Program-made: the position numbers and the translations under genes
Source of the DNA: Herpetosiphonaceae bacterium
GTDB lineage: Bacteria; Chloroflexota; Chloroflexia; Chloroflexales; Kallotenuaceae
Length of the DNA stretch: 39,919 bases
Direction of reading: 5' to 3'
Assembly (NCBI GenBank): GCA_013821605.1
Contig: JACDGP010000044.1
Span: forward strand, 1 to 39,919
Shown: positions 8,236 through 16,387 of the stretch, piece by piece
Layout of the letters: each line of letters opens with the position of its first letter
How positions within the stretch are numbered: position 1 is the first letter of the stretch
Notes under the pieces: model-generated
Seen by the model: only the letters and a program-made list of their open reading frames with translations
The model's database searches: none
What the model was told of the DNA's origin: nothing

Positions 8236-8465
8236 CGGTACTGACAGATAATCCAACGCTGGGTATGTATGTGGCGGCAGCGGTCGCGCTGGTCGTTGTC
8301 GTCGGGTTGTTTGCCTACTTATGGGCAGTTGACCGCCGTGTGAGTGAGATTCGGCGTGCCCTGGCCGAGCGACCGGCTACCCCTAACGCACCCACGCTGG
8401 CCGAACCATTGCGGCCGCAACGCCGTCTTAAAGAGGAGCAGAGTGATGGCAACCTACGCCGCTGA
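8232..8465 (+). CDS. ccmD: CcmD-like small membrane protein
   Basis: A 77-residue protein with one membrane helix (about residues 12-30, YVAAAVALVVVVGLFAYLW) followed by a charged cytoplasmic tail (DRRVSEIRR). Size, topology and place between ccmC and ccmE match CcmD, which stabilises the CcmC-CcmE complex and helps release of holo-CcmE. The tail is longer than usual. The start overlaps the ccmC stop (ATGA) and the end overlaps ccmE by 20 bases, so all three are likely translated in a coupled way. Confidence 0.8.
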   Translation: MTVLTDNPTLGMYVAAAVALVVVVGLFAYLWAVDRRVSEIRRALAERPATPNAPTLAEPLRPQRRLKEEQSDGNLRR

Positions 8466-8886
8466 TATCCAACCCCGCCGCTTGATGGGGTTGAGCCCCA
8501 TGCACTGGCTGATGCTGGCGATTATTGCCGTAGCACTGGTCTACGGTGGTCTTTCGCTACGCAAAGGCACGGTCGTCTCGTACGCCAGCGTACCCGAAGC
8601 GAAACAAACGGCTCGTAGTGTCCAGGTGTTTGGTTTTCTCCATAACAAAGGCAGCTATGATGCTGCTGGCAATTGGGTCTTCGATATTCAGGGCAATAAT
8701 GGCGACCTGATGACGGTCGTCTATACCAAAGCCAAGCCGGCGAACTTCGAAGAGGCGCAAAGCATCGTGGCGACCGGCAAGTATGACTCCGCAACCAAGC
8801 ACTTCCAGGCGGACGCACTGTTAGTCAAGTGTCCATCGAAATACCAGGAACAGGCTAAAGTAGCGATCGGGAATGCCACGCCCTAG
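8446..8886 (+). CDS. ccmE: Haem chaperone CcmE, CxxxY variant
   Basis: CcmE carries haem from CcmC to CcmF. The 146-residue protein has an N-terminal membrane anchor (residues 19-37) and an OB-fold domain (VQVFGFLHNKG, VVYTKAKPANFEEAQSIVATGKYD, FQADALLVKCPSKY). The classical haem-binding site is HxxxY; here it is C129-P-S-K-Y133. Cys-type CcmE is known from Desulfovibrio and archaea and defines the System I* variant, which lacks CcmH. The ATG at 8446 is chosen because AGAGGAG stands about eight bases upstream; the upstream in-frame extension is ccmD in another frame. Confidence 0.93.
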   Translation: MATYAADIQPRRLMGLSPMHWLMLAIIAVALVYGGLSLRKGTVVSYASVPEAKQTARSVQVFGFLHNKGSYDAAGNWVFDIQGNNGDLMTVVYTKAKPANFEEAQSIVATGKYDSATKHFQADALLVKCPSKYQEQAKVAIGNATP

Positions 8887-8918
8887 CTACCCGCTCCTTT
8901 CGCGAGGTCAAGACGCTT

Positions 8919-11492
8919 ATGCAGATGTATTATCTTGGGATCGCTTTGCTGCTCATCGCGGTCGGTGCTGGGGCGCTGAGCGCGCTCCTATTTGTTTATA
9001 GTGTGCGCGGGCGTACGCCGGTCACACCCATCGTGGGGAGTGGCATGGAGATCGCCGGCGTCGTAGCATTTGTGCTGCTGATGTTGAGTCTCGCTGCTTT
9101 GTGGCCCGAGGCCGCCCATCTGGTCGGCCCGGGTCTGGTGATTGGCGCGATCCTGGCGGCGGTCAGCAGTGCTGTAATGTACATACGTGTGACCTGCGGA
9201 CATACCTTGTCCTTGCCATGGGCGCGCCGGGGTGTTTACCTCGCGACCACGCTGGCCTGCACATCGGCGGTGCTGCTGCTCACGCTCTTCTTGCTCCATC
9301 GCTACGATATCCGGTACGTCTACGACTATAGCTCGGAAGACCTTGAGTTACGCTTCCGCATCGCGGCGATCTGGGCCGGTCAACCCGGTTCACTAGTGGT
9401 CTGGGCGCTAGTCGGGCTCCTGGTTGCTCCAAGTTTGATTCGTCGCACCCGCGCCTTCGAGCCATATGTCCTCACGCTGCTGATGAGCTTGCAGGCGGTG
9501 TTACTCGTCTTTATGTTGATCCGTAACCCCTTCGCGGCAACGTTGGGGCCTACCAACCTCCCAATCACGCCCGCCGATGGGCGTGGCTTGAATGAGCAAC
9601 TGCACAACGTATGGATGGTCATCCACCCACCCACTTTATTCACTTCGTATGGCTTGCTGGGTGTAGCCTTCTGCTTCGCGGTCGCCGGGCTTTGGCGCCG
9701 CGACTACGATGGGTGGGTCCGGCTTGCACTACCCTGGATGCTCGCCGGTTGGGCTATCCTTGGGCTGGCCCTCACTATGGGTGGCTATTGGGCATATGAG
9801 TCGTTGGGCTGGGGTGGCTATTGGGGCTGGGATCCGGTCGAGAACTCATCGCTGGTGCCGTGGCTAACGGGAGCAGCACTGGTGCATGGTCTGGTGCTCC
9901 AGAAAGCGCACGGCGGCATGCGCCGGACCAACTTCTTCCTAGCGATCCTGACCTACGGGCTGGTCTTTTATGCCTCGTTCCTGACACGCTCAGGGGTGTT
10001 GGCCAACTTTTCGGTCCATTCCTTTGTAGAAGAGGGGCTGAAAGGCACAATGCTGACCTCGCTCACCATTATCTTGCTGGGTAGTACCGCCCTGTTCATC
10101 TGGCGCTGGCGGGACGTCCCACGCAAGCCGTTGAGCGAGTCGTTGTTATCGCGCGATGCTGCCTTTATTCTATTGATCATGGCCTTTGTAAGCCTGGCGG
10201 TGGTGATTGGTCTGGGTACGTCGATGCCCTGGATCTCGTCGCTCAAAGGCCTCGGTTATGGGCTGCAACACTTCTTTGGGCAGGCCTTTACCCTGGATGA
10301 TGGTACGGCGCTCAATCCCACCAACAAGCCCTTCTCGGATGGTCGTTTCTCCTTTACCGCCGACTTTTTCAAGCGTACCACGCCGCCACTGGCGGTTATC
10401 CTGGTGATGCTCATATCGGTCGGGCCTTTGTTTGGGTGGCGTGACTCGAATCGCCAAAAGCTGGTGCAAACCATCCGCTGGCCCGGCTTCGTCGCCATCG
10501 GTCTAACCGCCGGTGCAGTGGTGCTGGGTGTGCGTAGTCTGATGGCGCTAACCTATATCTTGTTTGCAATTTTTGCCATTGGCACGAACGGGATCATTAT
10601 TGTGCGCACCTTGCGGAGCGGCTGGTTACGGATCGGCGGCTATCTGGCGCACGTTGGTATGGGCTTGCTGTTGCTGGGCGTGATCGGCTCCTATGCGTAT
10701 AGCTCCGACGATCTCAAAATGACGATTGCCCAAGGCACCACCCAGAACGCCTTCGGCCATAGCTTTACCTATTGGGGCGAAGAAAAGCTGCCCAGTGGCA
10801 AAACTGCGCTACGCTTTGAGGTCGATCAAGGTCAGGCAGGACACTTTGTGGCGCGTCCCGAGCTGTATTTCAACCAGCGGATGGGGGCTACGATGCAAAC
10901 TCCGGCCATCAAACGCTCGGCCTGGCAAGATCTGTATATCTCGCCCGCTGGGTCGTTAGCGGCCGACGATCCGAATGCCGCGACCCTAGGCAAAGGTCAG
11001 GCCGGTGTAGTCGGCCCCTACCAGATCAAGTTCAAAGACTTCCAGATTGATAACCACGCCGACACGACGGGAATTGCCGAAGTGGGGGCTGCCGTGGTAA
11101 TCACAGATACGCGGACCAGCACCGTGCGTACTCTAGTGCCCAAGATGCGGGTCGATGCGAACCAGAAGACGGTTGTCGCGATGCCGCTTGAGCTAGGCAA
11201 CGGGTATAAGCTGACCCTCGCTAACTTCAGCCCCAATCCGCAGGATGCGCAAGCAATCCTACGCATCGAAGGACTTAATTTACCACTGGTACCGGCGCGG
11301 GCGATCATTGAAGTCAGTACCAAACCTGCGATTGGCCTGGTATGGACTGGCTCACTCATGATGTTCTTCGGCGCACTGTTGGCGTGGCTAAGGCGACGTC
11401 AGGAACTGGCAGCGGTGGAGGTGGCGGCCAGAGATGGCGCGCGACGACGTGTTGGCGGTGTACTTCCTGGCTGGCTAGGAAGCTTGCGGTGA
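8919..11492 (+). CDS. ccmF: Cytochrome c haem lyase CcmF
   Basis: CcmF receives haem from CcmE and joins it to apocytochrome. The protein has 857 residues, longer than the 640-660 usual in E. coli. It contains the WWD motif (WGGYWGWDPVENSSLVPWL) from residue 298, periplasmic histidines H236 (in VWMVIHPPTLF) and the one in LANFSVHSFVEEG, and a large soluble C-terminal region (about 600-800) before a last helix near 825. The extra length lies mainly in a loop after about residue 440 and in this C-terminal domain. GAGGT stands before the ATG. Its stop overlaps the next GTG. Confidence 0.93.
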   Translation: MQMYYLGIALLLIAVGAGALSALLFVYSVRGRTPVTPIVGSGMEIAGVVAFVLLMLSLAALWPEAAHLVGPGLVIGAILAAVSSAVMYIRVTCGHTLSLPWARRGVYLATTLACTSAVLLLTLFLLHRYDIRYVYDYSSEDLELRFRIAAIWAGQPGSLVVWALVGLLVAPSLIRRTRAFEPYVLTLLMSLQAVLLVFMLIRNPFAATLGPTNLPITPADGRGLNEQLHNVWMVIHPPTLFTSYGLLGVAFCFAVAGLWRRDYDGWVRLALPWMLAGWAILGLALTMGGYWAYESLGWGGYWGWDPVENSSLVPWLTGAALVHGLVLQKAHGGMRRTNFFLAILTYGLVFYASFLTRSGVLANFSVHSFVEEGLKGTMLTSLTIILLGSTALFIWRWRDVPRKPLSESLLSRDAAFILLIMAFVSLAVVIGLGTSMPWISSLKGLGYGLQHFFGQAFTLDDGTALNPTNKPFSDGRFSFTADFFKRTTPPLAVILVMLISVGPLFGWRDSNRQKLVQTIRWPGFVAIGLTAGAVVLGVRSLMALTYILFAIFAIGTNGIIIVRTLRSGWLRIGGYLAHVGMGLLLLGVIGSYAYSSDDLKMTIAQGTTQNAFGHSFTYWGEEKLPSGKTALRFEVDQGQAGHFVARPELYFNQRMGATMQTPAIKRSAWQDLYISPAGSLAADDPNAATLGKGQAGVVGPYQIKFKDFQIDNHADTTGIAEVGAAVVITDTRTSTVRTLVPKMRVDANQKTVVAMPLELGNGYKLTLANFSPNPQDAQAILRIEGLNLPLVPARAIIEVSTKPAIGLVWTGSLMMFFGALLAWLRRRQELAAVEVAARDGARRRVGGVLPGWLGSLR

Positions 11493-12457
11493 CGACCATG
11501 CCCCAGCTCGATCCACATACTGTCTTACAAGTTAAGCCAGGCGCGACCGAGGAGGAAGTTGCAGCTGCCTATGCGCGGCTGCAGGCCTTGTATAGTGCCG
11601 AACGGTATGTTGATGGGCCGGTGGAATTCGTTGTCCAGGCAGCGACCAAACGTGATGAACTCGCCACGGCCTATCAAGCGCTGACGCAGACACGCGGAGA
11701 GCCGAAGGCGGAAGCTGCGCAAGAGGTCCCCGATTTTCGTCCGTTGCCGCCAGCTCGCGGTCAGGAACGAGCTGTGCCGCCTGTCCAAGCTAATCCGGCG
11801 GTCCCACGCCTGCGTAAACCAACCTCTCATCAACGCCGCCCACTCCTATCGTTGGGACTGCTGTTGGGAACCGCCGGGATCGTTTTTGCTCTGGTCAGCT
11901 TACCGGGCGTCCGGACGGCATCGAGTCCGGCTGCTCTGGCGACACCGGTGATCAGCGGCCTTGATTTACCGTACAGTTCAGCGCAAATTGTCACACTGCG
12001 ACAAGCAGCCCAGCAGACACCCTCGGCGGCGAATTGGTCCAAACTTGGTGACGCAATCTTCGATAATCTCGAAACGTTGCGCGAGGGGGCGCCGCTTTCA
12101 GCGCAATATCAGAGTGCGGCTAGTGGTTGGAGCGAAGCAACGGCAGCCTACCGTTCCTCCCTCACCCTCCAAGATGATCCAGGCGTGCGTACCGACCTTG
12201 CCCTCACACTGGTGTATGATGGCCAAGCACGTAGTGACCAAGTGACGACCGAGCAGGGTCAAGCGGAAGGGCAACGCGCCTTTGAGGCTGCACCGGATAA
12301 TGCACGGGTTGCGTTGAATTACGGTCTGGTCCTGGTAGCACTCAATCCACCTCAGACCGCGACTGCACTTCAGGTATGGCAAACGCTGGTACAGCATGCG
12401 CCGCAAAGCACTGAAGCACAGCGTGCTAAACAACTGCTCGACAGTTATAAGCAATAG
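11489..12457 (+). CDS. J-like domain, membrane helix and TPR-like protein (CcmI/NrfG-like position)
   Basis: A 322-residue protein in three parts. Residues 8-66 (LDPHTVLQVKPGATEEEVAAAY, then DELATAYQALTQ) have the helix pattern of a J domain but lack the HPD tripeptide. A Pro-rich linker (80-115) follows, then a membrane helix at 119-137. The outer part (about 155-322) has TPR-like helices (NWSKLGDAIFDNL, WSEATAAYRSSL, ARVALNYGLVLVAL) ending like the TPR domain of CcmI/NrfG. In this operon it may hold apocytochrome for CcmF. GTG 11489 overlaps the ccmF stop and has AGGAAG six bases before it, so it is preferred to ATG 11498. Confidence 0.75.
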   Translation: MTTMPQLDPHTVLQVKPGATEEEVAAAYARLQALYSAERYVDGPVEFVVQAATKRDELATAYQALTQTRGEPKAEAAQEVPDFRPLPPARGQERAVPPVQANPAVPRLRKPTSHQRRPLLSLGLLLGTAGIVFALVSLPGVRTASSPAALATPVISGLDLPYSSAQIVTLRQAAQQTPSAANWSKLGDAIFDNLETLREGAPLSAQYQSAASGWSEATAAYRSSLTLQDDPGVRTDLALTLVYDGQARSDQVTTEQGQAEGQRAFEAAPDNARVALNYGLVLVALNPPQTATALQVWQTLVQHAPQSTEAQRAKQLLDSYKQ

Positions 12458-12465
12458 ACAGCATT

Positions 12466-13329
12466 ATGACAACACCCATTTCTTCGTCAACCTTCGCAGT
12501 GCAGAATGCACCCAATTATTATGAACTCCTCGGCATCGAGTCGTATGCCAGTGCCGCCGATATTCGTGTAGCCTATGAGCGCCAGGGTGCATTATATGAC
12601 CCCACGCACGGAGCGACGATGGGCGATGATTTTGCTCGGGAGGCAGCCGAACGGCGTGCTCAGCTTGAACAAGCGTACGCAACACTTAGCGATCCCCAGC
12701 GCCGTTTTGCCTATGACCAGCAACAAGGGCTGGTGGGTACCGAGGCGACCGACCGGCGGGGGATTTCGAACCGCGAAGTCATCTGGACGATCATGGGGGT
12801 GCTCGTAGGGTTATTGGTGCTCAGCCTGGTCTACAATCTGACAGCCAAGCGCACGAGTCAAAGCACGATCTCGGACCGCTTTACAGTTGTTAACTTCCCG
12901 GCCAAGCCCGTCGTGCTCCGTACATTAGGTGGTTCCTCCTTTGATCTCAAGGCACAGCACGGCAAAGTCGTCGTCGTCAACTTCTGGGGCACGTGGTGCG
13001 AACCCTGTAAAGAAGAAACGCCTGCCTTGGAGGCCGCCTATACGAAGCTGCATGATCAGGGACTGGTCGTCGTCGGCGTTGATATGTTCTCAGACGAGCG
13101 TAATCAATACCAGCATAACGAAGGGCATGTGCAAGCCTTCACGCAACAGTATGGAGTTAGCTATCCAATTGCATTGGATGATGCCGGTTCGGTCACACGC
13201 GACTACCAACTCTACAATATTCCGGTCTCCTTCATCGTTGACCCAGATGGCAACGTGCGTTATATTCGTACCGGACCCATGACCGTTGATGATGTCGAGC
13301 AAATGTTTCGGCTGCTGAAACGGTCATAA
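12466..13329 (+). CDS. J-like domain fused through a membrane helix to a TlpA/ResA/CcmG-type thioredoxin
   Basis: A 287-residue protein. Residues 17-86 (NYYELLGIESYASAADIRVAYE to LSDPQRRFAYDQ) are a clear J-domain fold, but the HPD motif is replaced by D45-P46-T47, so Hsp70 stimulation is not expected. A helix at 105-124 crosses the membrane. Residues 140-287 form a thioredoxin-like domain with the active site W177-C-E-P-C181, the cis-Pro in NIPVSF (P253) and the GxV segment. By family and position it should reduce apocytochrome cysteines like CcmG/ResA. I know of no standard cytochrome maturation protein with this domain order. The weak ribosome site suggests coupling to the preceding gene, nine bases away. 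Confidence 0.88.
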   Translation: MTTPISSSTFAVQNAPNYYELLGIESYASAADIRVAYERQGALYDPTHGATMGDDFAREAAERRAQLEQAYATLSDPQRRFAYDQQQGLVGTEATDRRGISNREVIWTIMGVLVGLLVLSLVYNLTAKRTSQSTISDRFTVVNFPAKPVVLRTLGGSSFDLKAQHGKVVVVNFWGTWCEPCKEETPALEAAYTKLHDQGLVVVGVDMFSDERNQYQHNEGHVQAFTQQYGVSYPIALDDAGSVTRDYQLYNIPVSFIVDPDGNVRYIRTGPMTVDDVEQMFRLLKRS

Positions 13330-13359
13330 CACTTAACCGTATAGGGAAGGACGAGGTGT

Positions 13360-14040
13360 ATGGCCGGACGGCGGGTGCTGCTCATCGACGACGATGCGAA
13401 CCTTCGCGATATGGTCGGACTTGTGCTGCGCAACGAGCAGTACGAGGTCCACAGCGTAGCTACCGGTCGCCAAGGATTGGATAACCTCGCACAAACACCC
13501 CCCGATTTGGTCATCCTCGATATCAACTTGCCCGACATGCTGGGCTTCGACGTCATCAAGGAGCTTCGCCGATCCTCCCAGGTGTGCGTGCTCATGTTGA
13601 CCGGACGCTCCGATGTTACCGATGTGGTCCAGGGGCTCGATGGCGGCGCAGATGATTATTTGCTCAAGCCCTTCCGCTCCGAAGAATTGCTGGCACGCGT
13701 GCGGGCACTGTTGCGGCGTGTACCCTCAGTCGACGAGCCGCTGGCAGTAGGTGGGGGCCAGGTGATCATCGACACCAAGAGCCGTACAGTGCATGTTCGT
13801 GGGGAACAGGTGGAGTTCACTCCCACCGAATATCAATTGCTGCTGCTCATGGCGCAAAACCCCGGCAGCGTCTTCGAGCACCAGACGCTGTTGCGCAAGG
13901 TCTGGGGTGACGAATACGTCAACGACACAGCCTATCTCAAGGTCTATATCTGGCACCTTCGCCGCAAAGTCGAACAAGACCCGCACGAGCCCAAGATCGT
14001 GATGACCGAATGGGGCGTCGGCTATCGCCTCGCGTCCTAA
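13360..14040 (+). CDS. OmpR/PhoB-family response regulator
   Basis: A 226-residue two-domain regulator: receiver (residues 4-118) with acidic D10-D12, phosphorylation site D54 (VILDINLPD), T/S in MLTGRS and K in LLKPF; then a winged-helix DNA-binding domain (about 128-224) with EFTPTEYQLLLLM and DTAYLKVYIWHLRRKVE. It is a transcription factor activated by a histidine kinase, but no kinase gene is next to it; the nearest is the minus-strand kinase at about 23 kb. AAGGACGAGGT precedes the ATG, and the gene closes the ccm run before a hairpin terminator. Confidence 0.93.
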   Translation: MAGRRVLLIDDDANLRDMVGLVLRNEQYEVHSVATGRQGLDNLAQTPPDLVILDINLPDMLGFDVIKELRRSSQVCVLMLTGRSDVTDVVQGLDGGADDYLLKPFRSEELLARVRALLRRVPSVDEPLAVGGGQVIIDTKSRTVHVRGEQVEFTPTEYQLLLLMAQNPGSVFEHQTLLRKVWGDEYVNDTAYLKVYIWHLRRKVEQDPHEPKIVMTEWGVGYRLAS

Positions 14041-14058
14041 CGGAAGTGGTCACGGCAT

Positions 14059-14082
14059 AGAGGCACGGGCAGCCGTGCCTCT
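14059..14082 (+). terminator. Hairpin terminator after the ccm/response regulator operon
   Basis: AGAGGCACGG (14059-14068), loop GCAG, CCGTGCCTCT (14073-14082): a perfect 10-bp GC-rich stem 19 bases past the response regulator stop, followed by the pyrimidine-rich CCTTCCC. The T tract is poor, so termination strength is uncertain. Confidence 0.65.
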
Positions 14083-14118
14083 CCTTCCCACTGTAGTCCT
14101 GCTCACGATGGAGTGATG

Positions 14119-16368
14119 ATGAACGACGTCGAGCACGTTCGCGAAATTTACTGGAACATTTCGGACCATATCCCATTCATTCAAACCTTGCTTTACCTGT
14201 TGGCCATCGCCGCACTCGGTGCCATGAGCTATGGCATCTGGCGGGATGTACGGCGCTGGCGCTTGGGGCGACCGCTCCGCCGTAATCAGCAACTCGGCAG
14301 GCGCCTCAGCGACTTTCTGCAACAGATTTTTGGCCAGAAACGCGTGCTGCGCGATCGCACTCCCGGCATCATGCACACTATGATCTTTTACGGCTTTCTG
14401 GCGCTCTTTATTGGAACCGATATTATCGCCGCCGAAGAAGATTTCACGATCCCGACCTTTGGCCCGCTCCAAGGGCATATCATCACCGGCAGCTTTTATA
14501 CCTTCTACGAATTCACGCTCGATCTCCTCGGGTTGTTGTTCATCATCGGTCTAGTCTGGGCCACCTACCGGCGCTATGTCCACAAACCCGACCGCCTCGA
14601 TAATCGCAACACCGATTGGTGGGTGCTGGGCACACTCTTGTTCATTGGCATCGGCGGCTACTTGATCGAAGGGCTGCGCATTCTGAACCAGACTATGGGA
14701 CCGGCCAATGCCAGGGTTATGGAGCAAGGCTGGGCGCGTTGGAATGTTGTCGGCTATCCCTTGGCCCTCTTCTTTCGCGGTATCGGGCTGGAAGGAACAC
14801 CCGGTCTCGTGTTTCACCGCATCTTATGGGTCCCGCACATGATCGCGACCTTCGCGTTCATTGGCTCGATCCCCTTCACGAAGTTTCGTCATATCTTCTA
14901 TACACCGCTCAACGGCTTTTTTCGTGATCTCGAGCCGAAGGGTGCGCTCAAGCCCATCGAGGACATCGAGAACCGAGCAGAGCACGAGCTTGGCCTTAAC
15001 ACTATCGGTGAGATGAATTGGAAGCAGCGCGCCAGCCTCGACGCTTGCATGCGCTGTGGCCGCTGCCAATCAAAGTGCCCGGCCTATGCCTCGGGCTCCG
15101 ATTTATCGCCGAAGTGGCTGATCACCAAGCTTGACGATCTAATGCGGGGTGCGCCCGTGCTGTTGCGCGATGGCACGATAGTCCATCTGACCGAGAATGA
15201 AGATCTGCTGGCTGCAGCCGATAACGCGCCTACCGGGCAAGTACACGAAGGCGGTCAGGGCGAACTCCGCGGCATGAATCGTATGAAGGGCGGTGGTAGT
15301 AAGTTCGTTAAAGGGCTCCCCGAAACGCTGCCCTTGTATGGTAGCCTCATTAGTGAAAACGAGCTATGGAGTTGTACCACCTGCCGAGCGTGTGTGGAAG
15401 AATGCCCGGCGATGATCGAGCATGTCGACGACATCGTTGATCTGCGCCGCAAGCTGGCACTGGTCGAAGGCGAAGTACCGTCGGGTGTATCGAACGTACT
15501 GCAGGGGATCGAGCGCAACGGCAATCCATGGAAGCTACCGCAGCGTGAGCGTGCCGCCTGGAGCGAGGGACTTGAAGTTCCGACGCTGGCCGAAGTCGAA
15601 AGCGTGGAAGTGCTGTATTGGGTCGGTTGCGCGCCCTCCTATGATGCGCGTTCACGCAAGACCGCACGCGCGCTGGTACAACTCATGCGCGCTGCCGGTG
15701 TCGACTTCGCGATCCTGGGCGAAGAAGAAACCTGCACTGGTGATCCCGCGCGCCGCATGGGCGAAGAGTTTTTGTATCAGGAGCAGGCCAAAACCAACAT
15801 CGAGACGCTCGGACAGTACAAGTTCAAGCGCGTCGTCACAACTTGCGCCCATTGCTTTAATACCATCCGTAATGAGTATCCCCAATTCGGCGGCAACTAC
15901 GAAGTCATCCACCATACGCAATTTCTGGCGGGGCTCGTCAAGGCCGGCAAGCTCACGCCGGTGGATCGCGTTGAGGAGCGCGTGGTCTATCACGATCCGT
16001 GCTATGTCGGTCGTTATAACGACATCTATGATGATCCCCGCGAACTCCTGCGCTCAATACCCGGCCTTGATCTCGTCGAAGCTCCAGAATGGAATCGCGA
16101 AAAGGCAATGTGCTGTGGCGGCGGCGGTGGCAACGTATGGATGGAAGGCTGGGGCAAGAAGGGCATCAACGTGATCCGCCTGGAACAGATCCAGAAAGCT
16201 GAGCCGACCACTCTGGCAATGGGCTGCCCATTTTGCATGGTGATGTTCAACGATGCTGCCACCAACACCGGCGTCGGCGATACCTTAGGCCGCAAAGACG
16301 TTGCCGAACTGCTGTTACAGTCGGTCAATCCGGGCAAGGATGCAAGCGCGTCGAACCCGCCAACCTAG
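14119..16368 (+). CDS. Membrane-bound HdrD/EtfD-like iron-sulfur oxidoreductase
   Basis: About 749 residues. The N-terminal 270 residues contain NarI-like membrane helices for quinone contact. Then come two 4Fe-4S ferredoxin-type motifs, CMRCGRCQSKCP near residue 310 and CTTCRACVEECP near 420, and two CCG cysteine-rich domains (VGCAPSYDA, CAHCF; HDPCYVGR, CCGGGGG, CPFCM) as in heterodisulfide reductase HdrD. This architecture matches the EtfD / ETF:menaquinone oxidoreductase group (for example mycobacterial Rv0338c), which passes electrons from acyl-CoA oxidation to menaquinone. No etfAB genes lie in the window, so the electron donor is inferred. GTG 14113 and ATG 14116 are alternative starts; ATG 14119 is five bases after GGAG. 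Confidence 0.85.
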   Translation: MNDVEHVREIYWNISDHIPFIQTLLYLLAIAALGAMSYGIWRDVRRWRLGRPLRRNQQLGRRLSDFLQQIFGQKRVLRDRTPGIMHTMIFYGFLALFIGTDIIAAEEDFTIPTFGPLQGHIITGSFYTFYEFTLDLLGLLFIIGLVWATYRRYVHKPDRLDNRNTDWWVLGTLLFIGIGGYLIEGLRILNQTMGPANARVMEQGWARWNVVGYPLALFFRGIGLEGTPGLVFHRILWVPHMIATFAFIGSIPFTKFRHIFYTPLNGFFRDLEPKGALKPIEDIENRAEHELGLNTIGEMNWKQRASLDACMRCGRCQSKCPAYASGSDLSPKWLITKLDDLMRGAPVLLRDGTIVHLTENEDLLAAADNAPTGQVHEGGQGELRGMNRMKGGGSKFVKGLPETLPLYGSLISENELWSCTTCRACVEECPAMIEHVDDIVDLRRKLALVEGEVPSGVSNVLQGIERNGNPWKLPQRERAAWSEGLEVPTLAEVESVEVLYWVGCAPSYDARSRKTARALVQLMRAAGVDFAILGEEETCTGDPARRMGEEFLYQEQAKTNIETLGQYKFKRVVTTCAHCFNTIRNEYPQFGGNYEVIHHTQFLAGLVKAGKLTPVDRVEERVVYHDPCYVGRYNDIYDDPRELLRSIPGLDLVEAPEWNREKAMCCGGGGGNVWMEGWGKKGINVIRLEQIQKAEPTTLAMGCPFCMVMFNDAATNTGVGDTLGRKDVAELLLQSVNPGKDASASNPPT

Positions 16369-16387
16369 AGCTGCGGTCGTCCATTTT

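Noticed and set aside
15422-16174. A 250-residue plus-strand reading frame inside the HdrD-like gene
   Set aside because: It is out of frame with the iron-sulfur protein, whose cysteine motifs span this region; Ser/Arg-rich composition is typical of a shadow frame.
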